NCBI GenBank assembly: GCA_033220425.1
Contig: CM065650.1
Location: 4,216,001 to 4,280,000 of the forward strand
Reading direction: 5' to 3'
Origin: Lepraria neglecta
Taxonomy: Eukaryota; Ascomycota; Lecanoromycetes; Lecanorales; Stereocaulaceae
Length of the DNA: 64,000 nt
Within the stretch, counting starts at the first letter, position 1; each line of letters starts with the position of its first letter. The position numbers were made by a program, and so were the translations under genes. Shown piece by piece: positions 11,269 through 22,659 of this stretch. The notes beneath the pieces are model-generated. The model was not told the DNA's origin. It saw only the letters and a list, made by a program, of their open reading frames with translations, and did not search any database.

Positions 11269-11637
11269 GGCTTGTTTGGGGGGTTGTAGAGAGCTTTATG
11301 TAGGGGATTATGTGGGGAAGGGCTAGGGGCTCAGAGCGCGCTTGTGAGACAGCCGTGCCACACGCCTTGCCCTGCCGAGAGTTGGGAATAAAGGTGGCCA
11401 GATCGAGGACAATTGCGAAGATCATTTTTCTCCATCTACCAATTGACGCATATTTGGATCTTCTACTGAGCAACCTCGAGAGGGCATCTGTCTCATGTAT
11501 ACTGTCATTATCCCAATCTTGGACTCCAGATCTGCAGCATCTGCTTGAGTCAAAGTCCACGAAGCTGGCCTCTGTTGGAGCGCCTTTGCTCTTCAATTAA
11601 CCACCATTTGTCGGAATTCGATATATCCTAGACCATC
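11269..11637. promoter_or_regulatory. Divergent promoter region of LCL3 and ERV46
   Basis: The 369 bases between two divergent starts carry no recognisable coding sequence or strong motif. Confidence 0.35.
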
Positions 11638-13098
11638 ATGCCTGCAAAAAATCGATTTACCAGATTGGATGCATTTACGAAGACAGTGGAAGATGCGAAA
11701 ATACGAACGACATCAGGAGGAATCGTCACAATCGCATCCTTACTCATAGTATTCTACCTAGTATGGGGAGAATGGTCAGACTACAGGCGAGTGACTGTGC
11801 ATCCTGAAATTATAGTCGACAAAGGAAGAGGTAAGGCCCACAATCCTGCACAAATTGAATTGGAAACTAGGCGCTGATAAGTCATTTCCCTAGGCGAACG
11901 AATGGAGATCCACCTCAACGTCTCCTTCCCCCGAATCCCCTGCGAGCTCCTAACCCTCGACGTAATGGACGTCAGCGGCGAGCAACAAACGGGCGTAAAA
12001 GACGGTCTGCGCAAAGTCCAACTCGCCCCCGTCTCTGAAGGCTCCGCGCCCCTCCAAATCACCGCTTTAAACCTCCACGCCGAAGACGAAGCATCGCATC
12101 TCTCGCCCGATTACTGTGGGAACTGCTACGGCGCCCCTTCTCCCCCAACTGCTATCAAGCCAGGGTGCTGCAATACCTGCGAGGAAGTGCGGGAAGCGTA
12201 TGCGTCAGTTTCGTGGGCGTTTGGACGGGGCGAGAACGTCGAGCAGTGCGAACGGGAACATTATAGCGAGAAGCTTGATGCGCAGAGGGGGCAGGGATGC
12301 AGGATTGAGGGCGGGTTTAGGGTCAATAAGGTTATTGGGAATTTCCACATTGCGCCGGGGCGGAGTTTCAGTAATGGTGCTATGCATGTGCATGATTTGA
12401 ACAACTACCTCGACACGCCGGAGGGGAATCCTCACACCTTCACTCACCAAATCCACCACTTGCGCTTCGGACCACAGGTGCCGGAGAGTGTGACGAGGAG
12501 CTTGGGGACGAAGAGTATGCCGTGGACGAATCATCATTTGAATCCGCTGGATGATACCGAGCAAGTTACTGATGATCCGGCGTTCAATTATATGTATTTC
12601 GTCAAGGTGGTCAGCACGAGTTATTTGCCGCTGGGGTGGCAGGCGAAGGGAGGCAGTCTGATGGGTGGGAATGAGCTTGTGGATGATGTGCTGCCAGTGG
12701 GAAGCCATGGGCGAGGCGAGGATGGGAGTCTGGAAACGCACCAGTATAGCGTTACGAGCCATAAGAGGAGTTTGAGTGGTGGGAGTGACTCGGCGGAGGG
12801 GCACAAGGAGAGGTTGCATGCGAGGTAAGTCGCCTTTTGCTCCTTATCTTGTTTTCGTTTAAGGTTGTATTGAGTGGTGATGACGATCTGGGATAACAGG
12901 GGCGGCATACCAGGCGTCTTCTTCAGCTACGACATCTCCCCCATGAAAGTCATCAACAGAGAAGAACGCAGCAAAACATTCGCAGGCTTCCTAACAGGCG
13001 TCTGCGCAGTCATCGGCGGCACCCTGACCGTCGCAGCGGCGATAGACCGGGGTGTATTCGAGGGCGCTACGAGGATAAAGAAAATGCATCAACGGTGA
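11638..13098 (+). CDS. ERV46: COPII vesicle cargo receptor Erv46 (ERGIC3 family)
   Basis: Exons 11638..11830, 11894..12824 and 12900..13098 sum to 441 codons (440 aa). The layout matches Erv46: a cytosolic N-terminus (RFTRLDAFTKTVEDAKIRT), a first membrane span (GIVTIASLLIVFYLVW), a large lumenal domain with the cysteine cluster CGNCYGA...PGCCNTCEEVREAY, and a second span (FLTGVCAVIGGTLTVAAAI) followed by a short lysine-bearing tail (RIKKMHQR). The GVFFSYDISPMKV segment before the second span is a family signature. Erv46 works with Erv41 in ER-Golgi transport and retrieval of ER proteins. Its partner is not in this window. Confidence 0.95.
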
Positions 13099-13189
13099 TA
13101 GTAAAATGGCATTTTTTATGTACTATAACTAGATATCCAGGATGTTTTCGTACCTTTTCAAAACTCAAACCCCAACCAGAATAGATTCG

Positions 13190-15246
13190 CTATCTCAAAT
13201 GCCCTAAATTATCCCTCCGAACCCTCTGGCTCGAAGCCATAGTAGTAACATTCCCCAGCACAGTCCCATTACCATTACCCACTTCCTGACTCGTCCACGT
13301 ACTCTGCAACCCAAACACCTCCGCACTGACAGTTGTCCCGTCATTGAGATCATTCGTCCTAATAATCAACGTATCCAACTCCCCCTCCGGAAAGAATATC
13401 ATCGTCCCAGCTTTCTCCCCATTATTCAAAAACACCTCCAAAATACTTCGATCCAGTACCCCCAACAACCGCACAGTCTGCGTATCAGGATTCAACCACA
13501 CATCCGTACTAAACTTATTCGTAAAAAACGGATTATCGAACCCCCTTGTGTACCCTCTGTCAAGCCAAAGTGGCGTATCGCCATTCCCACCGGCGAGGAA
13601 GAGGCCGCCGCGGATCGATTCGCCGGTTACGGAGGAGAGAAAAGTGAAGTTTGCGGTGCCGGTTGCGTTTACGGTGGGGATGCCGGTGATGTTTATTGAA
13701 AAGGTGAGGGCGCCGGAGGGGATTGTGGTGGAGTAGTCGTAGAGGAGGGAGGAGTTGAGGAGGGTGGTGCTGTTTATGAGGGAGGTGGGGGTTGTGTAGA
13801 GGGGGTTGTAGTCGTAGGGGTAGGAGAGGAGGGCGTATGGGTTGCGCTGGGTTATGATAAGCATGATTGAATTTGCTTTAGTTTAGAGTCGGGAGAGCTT
13901 ACGGTAGTATTGGCTAGCACGTTCATGCGCGGGACTGTCATGAAGGAGCGGAAATCTTCGAGCGTGCCTGTTGGGACGTTCTGGGCGTATTCCCAGTTGC
14001 TGGCCCAGGCTATGCTGATTTGGGGAGATGTGGAGGGGATGTTGTAGAAGAATTGACCGGCATAGTTGTCTTTTCCGAAGTCTGTGAGGCGGGTGGCCGC
14101 GTCGGCTGGGGTGAAATGTGTGCCATTGAATGTGCCGGGAAAGTACTGTGAAATCGAACCTCCTTGTGGTGCTCCTGGATTGATGCTGATCTGCAGAATG
14201 TACATGTCTGTGGAAGCGAAGTTCGAAGGGTCCAGTGGCTCAGCAATAGAGGCATTTATGAGCATTGGTAAGGCGACGAGGTTGGGGCATTCATATTGGA
14301 GGCCTAGGAGACCGGCATGTGTGAAATTCGAGGCATGAGTCCAGTTTGTGAGATTTGGGGACGTGTAGATGCCAATCACAAAATCTTGAGCGTAGGAAAT
14401 GACCGCTACCCATGATTGAGTTGGCGCATACCAAAGCACCTTTGGATCGCGGAATTGGGTACTGCCAATTGATATGACCGGGTTCCCAGCGTACTTGGTG
14501 AAAGTGTAGCCTCCATCGGTCGAGTAGGCTATATCTTGAGTCTGCTCCTGCATGGTATTCAACGTGTACATCGCCACGACTCCATTGGTCTGGTTTGGGA
14601 AGAACCCACTGGTGTTGTTCACGTCGACGACTGCAGAGCCGGAGAATATGGCTTCGCCCATTGCTCCTGGGTAGATCGCGCTAACGAGAATGTTAGAACA
14701 GGTCACACATGCCAAAGGGGAGAACCCACATTGGTTGATTCTCCCAGTGATACAGATCTTTTGAAGTAGCATGTCCCCAATGTTGGTTCCCTGCTACTAT
14801 TCCTGTAGGATTATCTGAAGACAATTGTCAGCGCAAAGATTTCATCCTAGACTTGTGTCGAACGTACACTGATAGTATAGATGGTACGTTCCATTGGCAT
14901 CCAAGAACATGCCATTGGGGTCATTCTAAGCCAACGTCAGACAGGATTCCCACTTCAATTTCGTCCAGCTTTCGTAAGCAACGTAAGCTACTCCTGCAAT
15001 CCTCTCAATTGGGAGCTATTTCTGCAGCATTCATGCCATTGCTAGCGTCTGCGCACATCCACATCCACTCACCATGAAGTCAATTGGCGGACTGAAATGA
15101 ACCTGCGGCCTCAAAGCACCACTGTAGTCACCAGGTATTGGGATACCTGTGGGCACCGTGGGCTCGACATAGACAGACGAGGAGCTCTGAGCTTGCACAT
15201 CACTTGAGAGGGTGAGCAGCGACAACAGAAGAGGGGAGTAGAACAT
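13190..15246 (-). CDS. Secreted GH32 beta-fructofuranosidase (invertase)
   Basis: Five exons (complement of 13190..13846, 13903..14680, 14730..14814, 14868..14925, 15073..15246) sum to 584 codons (583 aa). A signal peptide ([20 protein letters not shown]) precedes the five-bladed propeller. The nucleophile lies in NDPNG (D60), the transition-state stabiliser in FRDPK (D184) and the acid/base in ECPNL (E236). The C-terminal part is a beta-sandwich typical of GH32. Many N-x-S/T sites indicate a glycosylated secreted enzyme that splits sucrose or fructans. The NDPNG motif starts a 58-base exon, close to the mini-exon arrangement known in plant invertases. The last intron was placed with CAG at 13847-13849 because a nearer acceptor would give a 27-base intron and break phase. 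Confidence 0.95.
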
Positions 15247-16309
15247 CTTGACTGGTAGTCGGAAAAGTACTAGGTACAGAGCAATATCACACGAGCTTAG
15301 GAAACAAAAAAGCCCGCAATATATGAACAAAAGAAAATGAGAGGCGGCACGTCATAGTTATAATCGCTGCAGTTCCAGCGGCTTGCATTGCATTAGAGCA
15401 TGCTCTAGATCTTACTTTAATTCCCTACATCGTCTCCCCATACTGCATTGGAGCCAGCTCCCGTCCATAGCGGCAGGTAGATGTTCAAGCTATCCAAGCT
15501 TTCGAGCTTGACGGGCCGATAGAAGATGATCAGGCACTGCAGGTTGATCACTTTGATGGCCGTTTACCCACTCTGCATTCTTGTCTACACGAGACAATTG
15601 GCCAAAGCATTGGAGAAGGGCCAACCGCCCAGCACTCCGGCTTCGGTCTGCAGCGGTGTAGAAGAGGATCGTGATGAGGAATCGAAATGCGGGGTGAAGA
15701 AAAGATGACGGGATATGGAGCTTGAAGTGCCTTGGGGAGCGGTAAACCCCGCCCCCAAAGGCCAGCCGCTTCGGCAAGCCTCCGAGTCATGATCTAGGGC
15801 TAGGGTTATGTAAGCTGATGCGCTCCAATCATGTACTTCCTTGCCTGTAGTCTCTGTAGGACAAGTGGAGATCAACTTTGTAGATTGAGAGCTGGAAGTA
15901 GCACGTTAGGAGCCATCGAAAATGCTGTCGAGCTCAGCACAGGAGTCTACCGGCAATTTCGGCTTTTGTACTTATTGACATCGTATTTATTCGTCTTTAA
16001 TCAAGCAGAAAAGAGCACACAAGAGCCACTGCAATAGCTTTTCTGAGATTCTTCCTGCCAGCACGTATGCCTCAGAAGACTATCCCTGAACCCTGAAAGT
16101 TCGACCACTGGCCGTCTTTCTTTCTTTCTCTTCGTTCTCTGGCCTTGCTCTGTTGAGTACTGCACTTGGTCAGTGATAGACCTTGTATTGCACACTCGGG
16201 GAAGCTTTTACCTTGAAGGAAGTCTGCCGTCCGCCGTCGCATCCTTGAGTGGATGTATGCCTGATTTATGCCGCATTAGCCAAGCTCGAACATATTCCTG
16301 GGGATAGTC
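15247..16309. other. Intergenic between the invertase start and the ARPC2 end
   Basis: About 1.06 kb with no supportable gene. It should contain the invertase promoter. A telomere-like motif CTAGGGCTAGGGTT occurs near 15793 and a CTTT-rich tract near 16112-16130. Confidence 0.55.
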
Positions 16310-17250
16310 TTACTTTTGATGCTTTAATGTGGTAGTGGAAGTAGTCTCGGAAAGTCTGGATATGGGAAATGGTTTCTTGTCGTCGCTGCGGTGTGAGATG
16401 TCTTGGGAAAAGCACTGCCTCATATCAGCGAAGTCGACGGGTACCGTCAATGGATCGAGTTCACCAAACGTCACATATCCCACTTCTCCATTGCTCCCAT
16501 CCGCTAGGCCGCGCACGCCCTGTAGTTCTAGTGGAGGCTCATTGCGGAACAGCACCTGCGGAGCATTCTGTATAGCTCTCCTTCTCGCATCCACGAACTC
16601 CTGCAGAAATACCTTTCCGTATATCCGATCCGTCTCTTCTCTGAAGATTGTACTGAAGATGACTGTTACCCTGTCGTGGCTCGCCTTTATGTAGATGGCC
16701 TCCTCGTCTCTGTAATGGATTGCCATCACTTCTCCGCCCTCGCGTACTCCCTCAGGCGCCGACTCCCGTGTAAACTTAGAAGCCTCCTCTTGCCTGTGCG
16801 CAAAGTCGTCGAACGCTCTCTCGAAAGGTGCCGCCATTGCATTGCGCTTCATAAGTGACACTCGGCGTATGAGATCTTCTCTTCCTTCTGAATCTGATGG
16901 AAGGTTATCCAGATCTATCAGAATCGAGAAATCGTAGCCTGCTTCCGGTGACACTATGTATGGGCCATATTCTCGTTCGAGCACTTCTTGTGCACCATAT
17001 TGTAGGAGCTCTTTGTAGCATTTGACGCCGATAGAGATTTGGATCTTTGATTTGCTCTCTGGTGTAGAAACGTGGAAGGCGACATTGTCGAAGTCGGACA
17101 CTACTTGGTCGATTGAGACTGGAGGAGCTCTGTTGTCACGCTTAGCATTTATCTCAGCCTTGGTAGACGTGGGGGAGGGGTGCTCTACCCTGAGAAGCGC
17201 TCTGTGAGCAGCGACTGGATGAGCACATTCTGATAGTCCAACAGAAGCAT
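16310..17250 (-). CDS. Arp2/3 complex 34 kDa subunit (ARPC2)
   Basis: Two exons (complement of 16310..17129 and 17189..17250) give 294 codons (293 aa), near the human length of 300. Exon 1 reads [19 protein letters not shown] and joins to [20 protein letters not shown]. The rest holds the family core: [33 protein letters not shown] and [20 protein letters not shown] longer continuous reading frame in this region starts with another methionine (MPRRKLWAP), but that one reads through the intron in the wrong phase for the start. ARPC2 is a scaffold of the branched-actin nucleator and contacts the mother filament, acting at endocytic patches and hyphal tips. Confidence 0.94.
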
Positions 17251-17751
17251 TGTGATGTCGAACGAGGTCTATATCATGGTTTGGTGCCCACAATTTGCGT
17301 CTAGGCAATTCAATACGGTAACAAATGCACCTGCCTTGGTGGGATTCGAAGAGACGCTAGCGCGGCAAGCGCGGCAAGATGCAAAGGCAGCCTCATCCAG
17401 GTCGATGGCAGACATAACTTCCATACGACCACCTCTAATTTACCCTCACAGATTGCAAGACTCTATCTGCGTTATCGTTTTTGGAGCCTCTTGATTATCA
17501 CACCGCATCTAGACTGTCTCCTATTCAAGGTGGGAGCGTCTTGTTATTGAGACTGAAGTGTGAGAGATCTGACAGGCCTGATGGACCACTTTTGAAATCA
17601 GGTCGGGGCAAAACGTATCACTGAGATCAAAAAAACAACGCCTTGGATGTAAAATCTGGGTCCAGGGTGAAGGCTCAGCCATCAATTCGCTGCGTCAGCC
17701 GTGACAAGGCTATCTCAGGTCAATAACATGTTCTGAGGAGCTTCCAGCGTA
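17251..17751. other. Intergenic upstream of ARPC2
   Basis: About 500 bases without a supportable gene. It should hold the ARPC2 promoter. Confidence 0.5.
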
Positions 17752-20095
17752 CAAATATGAGACCCTTAAGCCAGCTGGACATGACGACGGGGAAATTTGC
17801 CTTCTCACCATCCTCCCTCCTCGGGCTCTCATATTAGCTGCAAGCTCCATCGCGTCTCTTTAACTCAACCTCCGAAGTATGAGGCCCTATCTTATACCCG
17901 GGGCAATCCCAAAGGCGTCTGGAGCACGATTCCAGTCGCAGGAGATCCCAGTAGCACTCACAAATCACTCTTGATGGACTTCGTGCGACCGTAACCTATA
18001 ATCTCGAGGCTGCATTGCAGCAGCTTCGCTACGTCGACGCGGAACGCATTCTCTGGGTGGACGCTCTTTGTATCGACCAATGTAGCGAGTTTGAGCGCAG
18101 TGAACAAGTCAAGGTGATGGGCGAGATCTATGAGCGCGCCGCCGGCGTTATGGCCTGGCTGGGAGAGCATGACGCATCCGTTAGTTTAGCCTTTGATACT
18201 TTGGAACAACTCTTGTGGGCAACGAATGTTCTTATCTATCAAGGCTGTGCAGACTGGAACGGACTATCCATTGCGAACATCACGCAGGAAATGCTTGGCT
18301 TGTACATTAAGCCCAATTACCCTACGCCTAGCTCCAGTTCAACACTCAAGATAATTAGGAAGAGCCAGCAAATAGCGAATAGAACACTGGATAGGTTAGG
18401 CCTCGGAGCAAAGATTTCAAGGCCTACTAAATTAACCAAAAGCCGTTCTTTTTCTGCGAACACACGCCGTCTTGTTGATTTGCTGGCCTCAATTCCGATC
18501 GTCTTTCCTGCTGAGCCAATAAGCTTGACGAAGATAGCAGTGGGGAAACATCGACTCGTTTGCCGAAGCTATCACCTCAAGCCACTGCAACTTTTCAGCA
18601 ATACCAGACTTCCAGGAGAGAACCAATCCATTCCTAGAAGTGTTTTACATGCGGAGTTATTGGAGCAGGCTGTGGGTTTTGCAAGAGCTCGAATTAGCAT
18701 CTAGGGGTATGTACATTTCGAAGTTTTTCTTCCTCCAGCTCGGAACACTATCTGTGCCTCAGGGCATGTTGCGGGAGCAATTACTGAGGCTGCATTCCTT
18801 AATTCGCCTCATATTACTATCTTGTGCTCTTTGAAGGGAGTACAGCTGAGCCAAAAGATAATTTTCGGGAACAGGAGTAGACTCCGAGATCTATAGGTGT
18901 GGCCATTTTCTGTAGTCATCGTCAAATAAATCTTGACATGATATGCATCATAGAAAAAGTCTATGATACTATTAGGAGTTTAGAGCCAGGCCAGAACTCG
19001 CTTTTCAGTAATGTGGGCTACGAGCACGCACACGATCTTTTCACGGGTATCCTTCAGCCAACCGAGGTCGAAAAACATACTCAGCCAATGAAACATTCGC
19101 TAGCAAGTATGGTCCAACAATGTTCCAATCGTCTCTGCTCGGATCCGCGAGACGCCATATATGCTCTACTTAATCTTTCTCTCCCAATCGACATCGAACC
19201 TGATTACGAGCGACCGGTAGAACATCTCTACATGATGGCTACCAAGACACTGATCAATTGCGAGCAAGATCTCAACATCATCTCTACAACTTGTGCACTC
19301 GTTCAGTCAGAAAAGTATGGTTGCTTACCGTATATCGACTTGCCTACCTAGGTGCCGCACTTTAAAAGTATACTAGATACAACGGAAATCTACTCGTTTT
19401 ACCTCGATTATGGCCGGCAGCAGTACTGTGCTGGAGGCATCTCGAAATCCCACAAGAGTGCATTCTCGACTAGAGATCTACGAATTCTCCCAGTGGACGG
19501 TGGTTTCTATGGGGAGATCGAAGAAGCCGGGTCGATGATGAGAGTCTAAAATAACGAAGTGGATGATTTAATAACTGTAGCCATTGATACACTGCAGCCT
19601 GACACTTGGGCTTGATTTTTTCCAATAGCGTCCTCCGGAGGGAGATTAGCCACTGATATAGATTTATGGCGGTTCTTGACCATGGATGTCTATCTTAATC
19701 CAAGCACTAAATTCAGCACAAGGATCAAAAATGACGCCGAAGCGCGGAAATTGTTCGAATCAGACCTCAAAGACCCACCATCAAAACTCCTAAGACGCCT
19801 AAGAAACTCACTGACACAGAAAACCATATGAAAAACGACAACGGGATACATGGCTCTAGTCCTCGGAAATTCCAGTCCCGGTGACCGCGTATTCGTCGCA
19901 AGAGGCTCAACGGGCCCACTCATCCTTCGCCCTGCAAGTGCCGACGAGACATACGACGCCACCAGAAAAAAGCACTCCATCTCCACATTCTACGAGCTGG
20001 TTGGTGGGTGCTATGTTCAAGGGATTGTGGACGGCGAAGTGGTGGAGATGATGGGAAAGGGGGACGTCCAAGAAGAAACCGTCTTCCTCGTCTAG
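17752..20095 (+). pseudogene. Broken HET-domain (heterokaryon incompatibility) gene
   Basis: All parts of a HET protein are present in order but in shifting frames. The N-terminal YKYETLKPAG...GEICLLTILP changes frame near 17815 to SHISCKLHRVSLTQPPKYEA and LSYTRGNPKG. The frame breaks again near 17985 before VTYNLEAALQQLRYVDAERI and LWVDALCIDQ, and near 18625 before FYMRSYWSRLWVLQELELA. A stop lies at 19349-19351 after a long in-frame block (CSDPRDAIYALLNL). A further break near 19830 precedes the C-terminal half (GYMALVLGNSSPGDRVFVA...YELVGGCYVQGIVDGE). Breaks occur with no room for introns, so this is read as a pseudogene. Intact HET proteins trigger cell death after fusion of unlike hyphae. 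Exact ends are uncertain. Confidence 0.85.
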
Positions 20096-21088
20096 TTGAT
20101 CATGCACATTTTCAACGATGATACGCGAGCGTCGTGGTGAATTACTCTCATATTGTCTTTCAAAGTGTGGCGGGTACCATCAACTTTCCAGCATAAAAGG
20201 ATTCTATCCTCCACCAAGCCAAAATCTCTCACCAAACGAGTACGAAAGCAATCAATGAACAGCCAGTGGGGCGAGATTTGAGCGTCTTGAGAGGGTGTTC
20301 CGTCCAGACAAGGGTATGGAGGAGGCGTTGAGTGGAGGCATTGAGTGGAGCATTGTCACAATGCTGGGCAGTCTAGCACTTCGTAGGCATGACTAAGGTG
20401 TTTCTTTTCGGGAAGCGGTGGGAGCTGCTTGTGGGAGTTGAGATGTCGGTGCCGATATCTGGAGGATTTGGGAAAGGGAATAGGGAGGTGGAAGGTTTGG
20501 AGGGTGGGCTCAAGGATTAATCGCCACAGGGCGTGTTGGCAGCCTGGATGATGCGTTCATTTGCTGATTACATTGTTGTAAAAGGGTTGGTCACCAGGGT
20601 GATCGAAGTTTTCTTACATAGTCTGTTGACTTCTTACTCATATTCTAGGAGTGGATGATTGACCCCATTGTCTAGAGTGAGGTATCAATAGCCGCCACAG
20701 TACTGGTGGTCTTGCTTTTGGGTGAACTTGGTGATACTTTGACGAGACCGCGTCTTCTAGGTTCAATTTCTTTTTACAAAGAAGCAGAAAGAGATGTTTG
20801 AATGTGGGTTCACGAAAACGAAAGGGCGTCAGTCAATCTATTTGATTTGGGAATTGATTGAAACGAGTACGCACTTGGGTATTTCTTGACGTCTTTGTCT
20901 TTGCTATGTTTGAGAACACAGAAGTGGCTCAATACCACGATGAAGGCCAGTATCTCACCCATTTTGAGAACGCTATTTTGTAAAATGCGAGAGCTCTTGA
21001 TGTTGAGACTCTAAGCTTCGAAGGGCATCAGACAGAAATCTTGTCGGATCCAAATCCTTGCAAACTTCCATGAGTTCCTGGCCAAGCT
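20096..21088. other. Intergenic, about 1 kb
   Basis: No gene recognised. A short near-tandem repeat (GTGGAGGC and TTGAGTGGAG units) occurs at about 20318-20352. The stretch lies between two broken genes and may be decayed sequence. Confidence 0.45.
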
Positions 21089-21825
21089 TCAGTCGGAAAC
21101 CGGGACGTAGTAATCGGAACGGACGGTCTTGAAGTTGACGACTTTCTTATTCAGACCGAATGTTGTCTGGCAGAGAGCGACGGACAAATCGAAGTAGAAT
21201 CGCTTGGTACAGGTTTCATATTGTTCGGCGGAGAACCAGCCATCAGGTCCTGCCTCAGTATGAGTGAAGCCGACATATAACTGGCGCAGTGGAGAATCAT
21301 CAGTCATGTTGTCGTAGATATGGCTGATTTGCTCCAACGGAGTGTTCTCTTCTGTGGCTTGTTTATCAATAAGCCCATCGATGGCGGCGTTCTGGAGGTC
21401 GGGGATTCCACGCGCTTCGCCCAGGATGAAAAGGTCAATCAGAATCCTCCAGTCGATATCGTTCTCGCTTTGGTCAGTCATAAGAATCGTTTTAGAATAC
21501 AGCCAATATTGGAAGTGCTTAATTAAATACGTCGACTTCTTCTTCAGGCGTTTTGACAGTCTGCTCCCAAGCCTCCTTGAAGTTGCCATTCAGGGGTGCG
21601 TTGAAGTAGGTAGAAACATCACACAAGAGCTTCATATGAATTTGAAAGGGACACCTTTCGGGCCCGACAATAATCTGGACAGTGATGTTAAAGGAGTCAC
21701 TATATTACCGTTAGCATATTGGCGATGGATGCATCTCCGATCCTGGATACGGGTAGGGCGACGTACAGGTGATATTTCCTCTTTCTATCAATGTGGGCGA
21801 TAATATCGTCAGCTTTTGGTGGCAT
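21089..21825 (-). pseudogene. BTB/POZ-domain gene with a frameshift
   Basis: Reading from ATG 21825 (MPPKADDIIAHIDRKRKYHL), a GTACGT...GCTAACGGTAATATAG intron joins to SFNITVQIIVGPERCPFQIH, then KLLCDVSTYFNAPLNGNFKE, the core of a fungal BTB domain. In that frame a TAA arises at about 21520-21530. One frame over the protein continues naturally as KHFQYWLYSKT, then ILIDLFILGEARGIPDLQNA to a stop at 21089. The only GT-AG pair there would remove 13 bases, so a one-base indel (or a sequencing error) is the simpler explanation. BTB proteins of this class are variable, poorly characterised fungal proteins. An otherwise well-preserved sequence suggests a recent break. Confidence 0.75.
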
Positions 21826-22659
21826 GATGCCCCGAATACCTTGGATCAAGTTGATGTTATTGGGCTGTTGAGTCTTCTGCACGTGTGAGACAGAGATACG
21901 GCGTTTGAAAGTTGTGCAGGTGTGAAGGTAGATGGACCTTGTCAAACGCTAGTGTTGGCACGCGCTTATTTGAGCATGGTGGTGCAACCCAGGAATGCGT
22001 GTCGACGCTCATTCACTCTGAATGCCAAGTGAAAGGTTATTCACTATATTTCTTCAGCAGAGTGGCCATCTGATGTTGGGCATCAAAAGTGGGTGTTGCT
22101 GAATGAAAGTGATGTGAAAGTGATACAAAATTCCAACGCAGTAGACCATGATAGAGACAGTCACATGCTGATAATGACACGCAATTGCTCTCAGAGATGT
22201 TAGCGTAGCTTCAACAATTTTACATTTGACAGGTTTCAAGCCAACAATAAGAAGTCTTTGGTCGCTACGAACGCCCGATCTGAAGCGTCATATAGGGAGG
22301 CGATACTTATAATTCCTTAGACAGCCTTCCGCTGGGTATTTGAGTCGGGTTAGGATTGACAGTGCCAAGTATGAGGGTGGAATAGGCACCCGGAGGGCAA
22401 AAGGCGGAGTTTTAGACCTATGTACAGAATTGTAATTAGGCTTAGTGCTAGATACCTTAGAAGTTCAAAGTTCCGTCGTTCGATATAGATTCTCTATACA
22501 TAGTATATAATAATATACTGATCATTTATGATACCAAAGCATGCAAGCCCAGAAGAATACGCCTCGCCCATAATTCACAGCTATAGAGAGAATACCAGCT
22601 TAATAGCAACAAACACGCGCCCGAAAAGTCCGTCCACCATGGCCCCAAAAATCAACCTC
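21826..22659. other. Intergenic between BTB remnant and metalloprotease
   Basis: No gene recognised. It becomes AT-rich near 22480-22525 (runs such as ATAGTATATAATAATATA), next to the protease 3' end. Confidence 0.5.

Noticed and set aside
17129-17308. Continuous reading frame start MPRRKLWAP for ARPC2
   Set aside because: It reads through an intron; splicing the better ATG at 17250 gives the conserved MLLLDYQN start.
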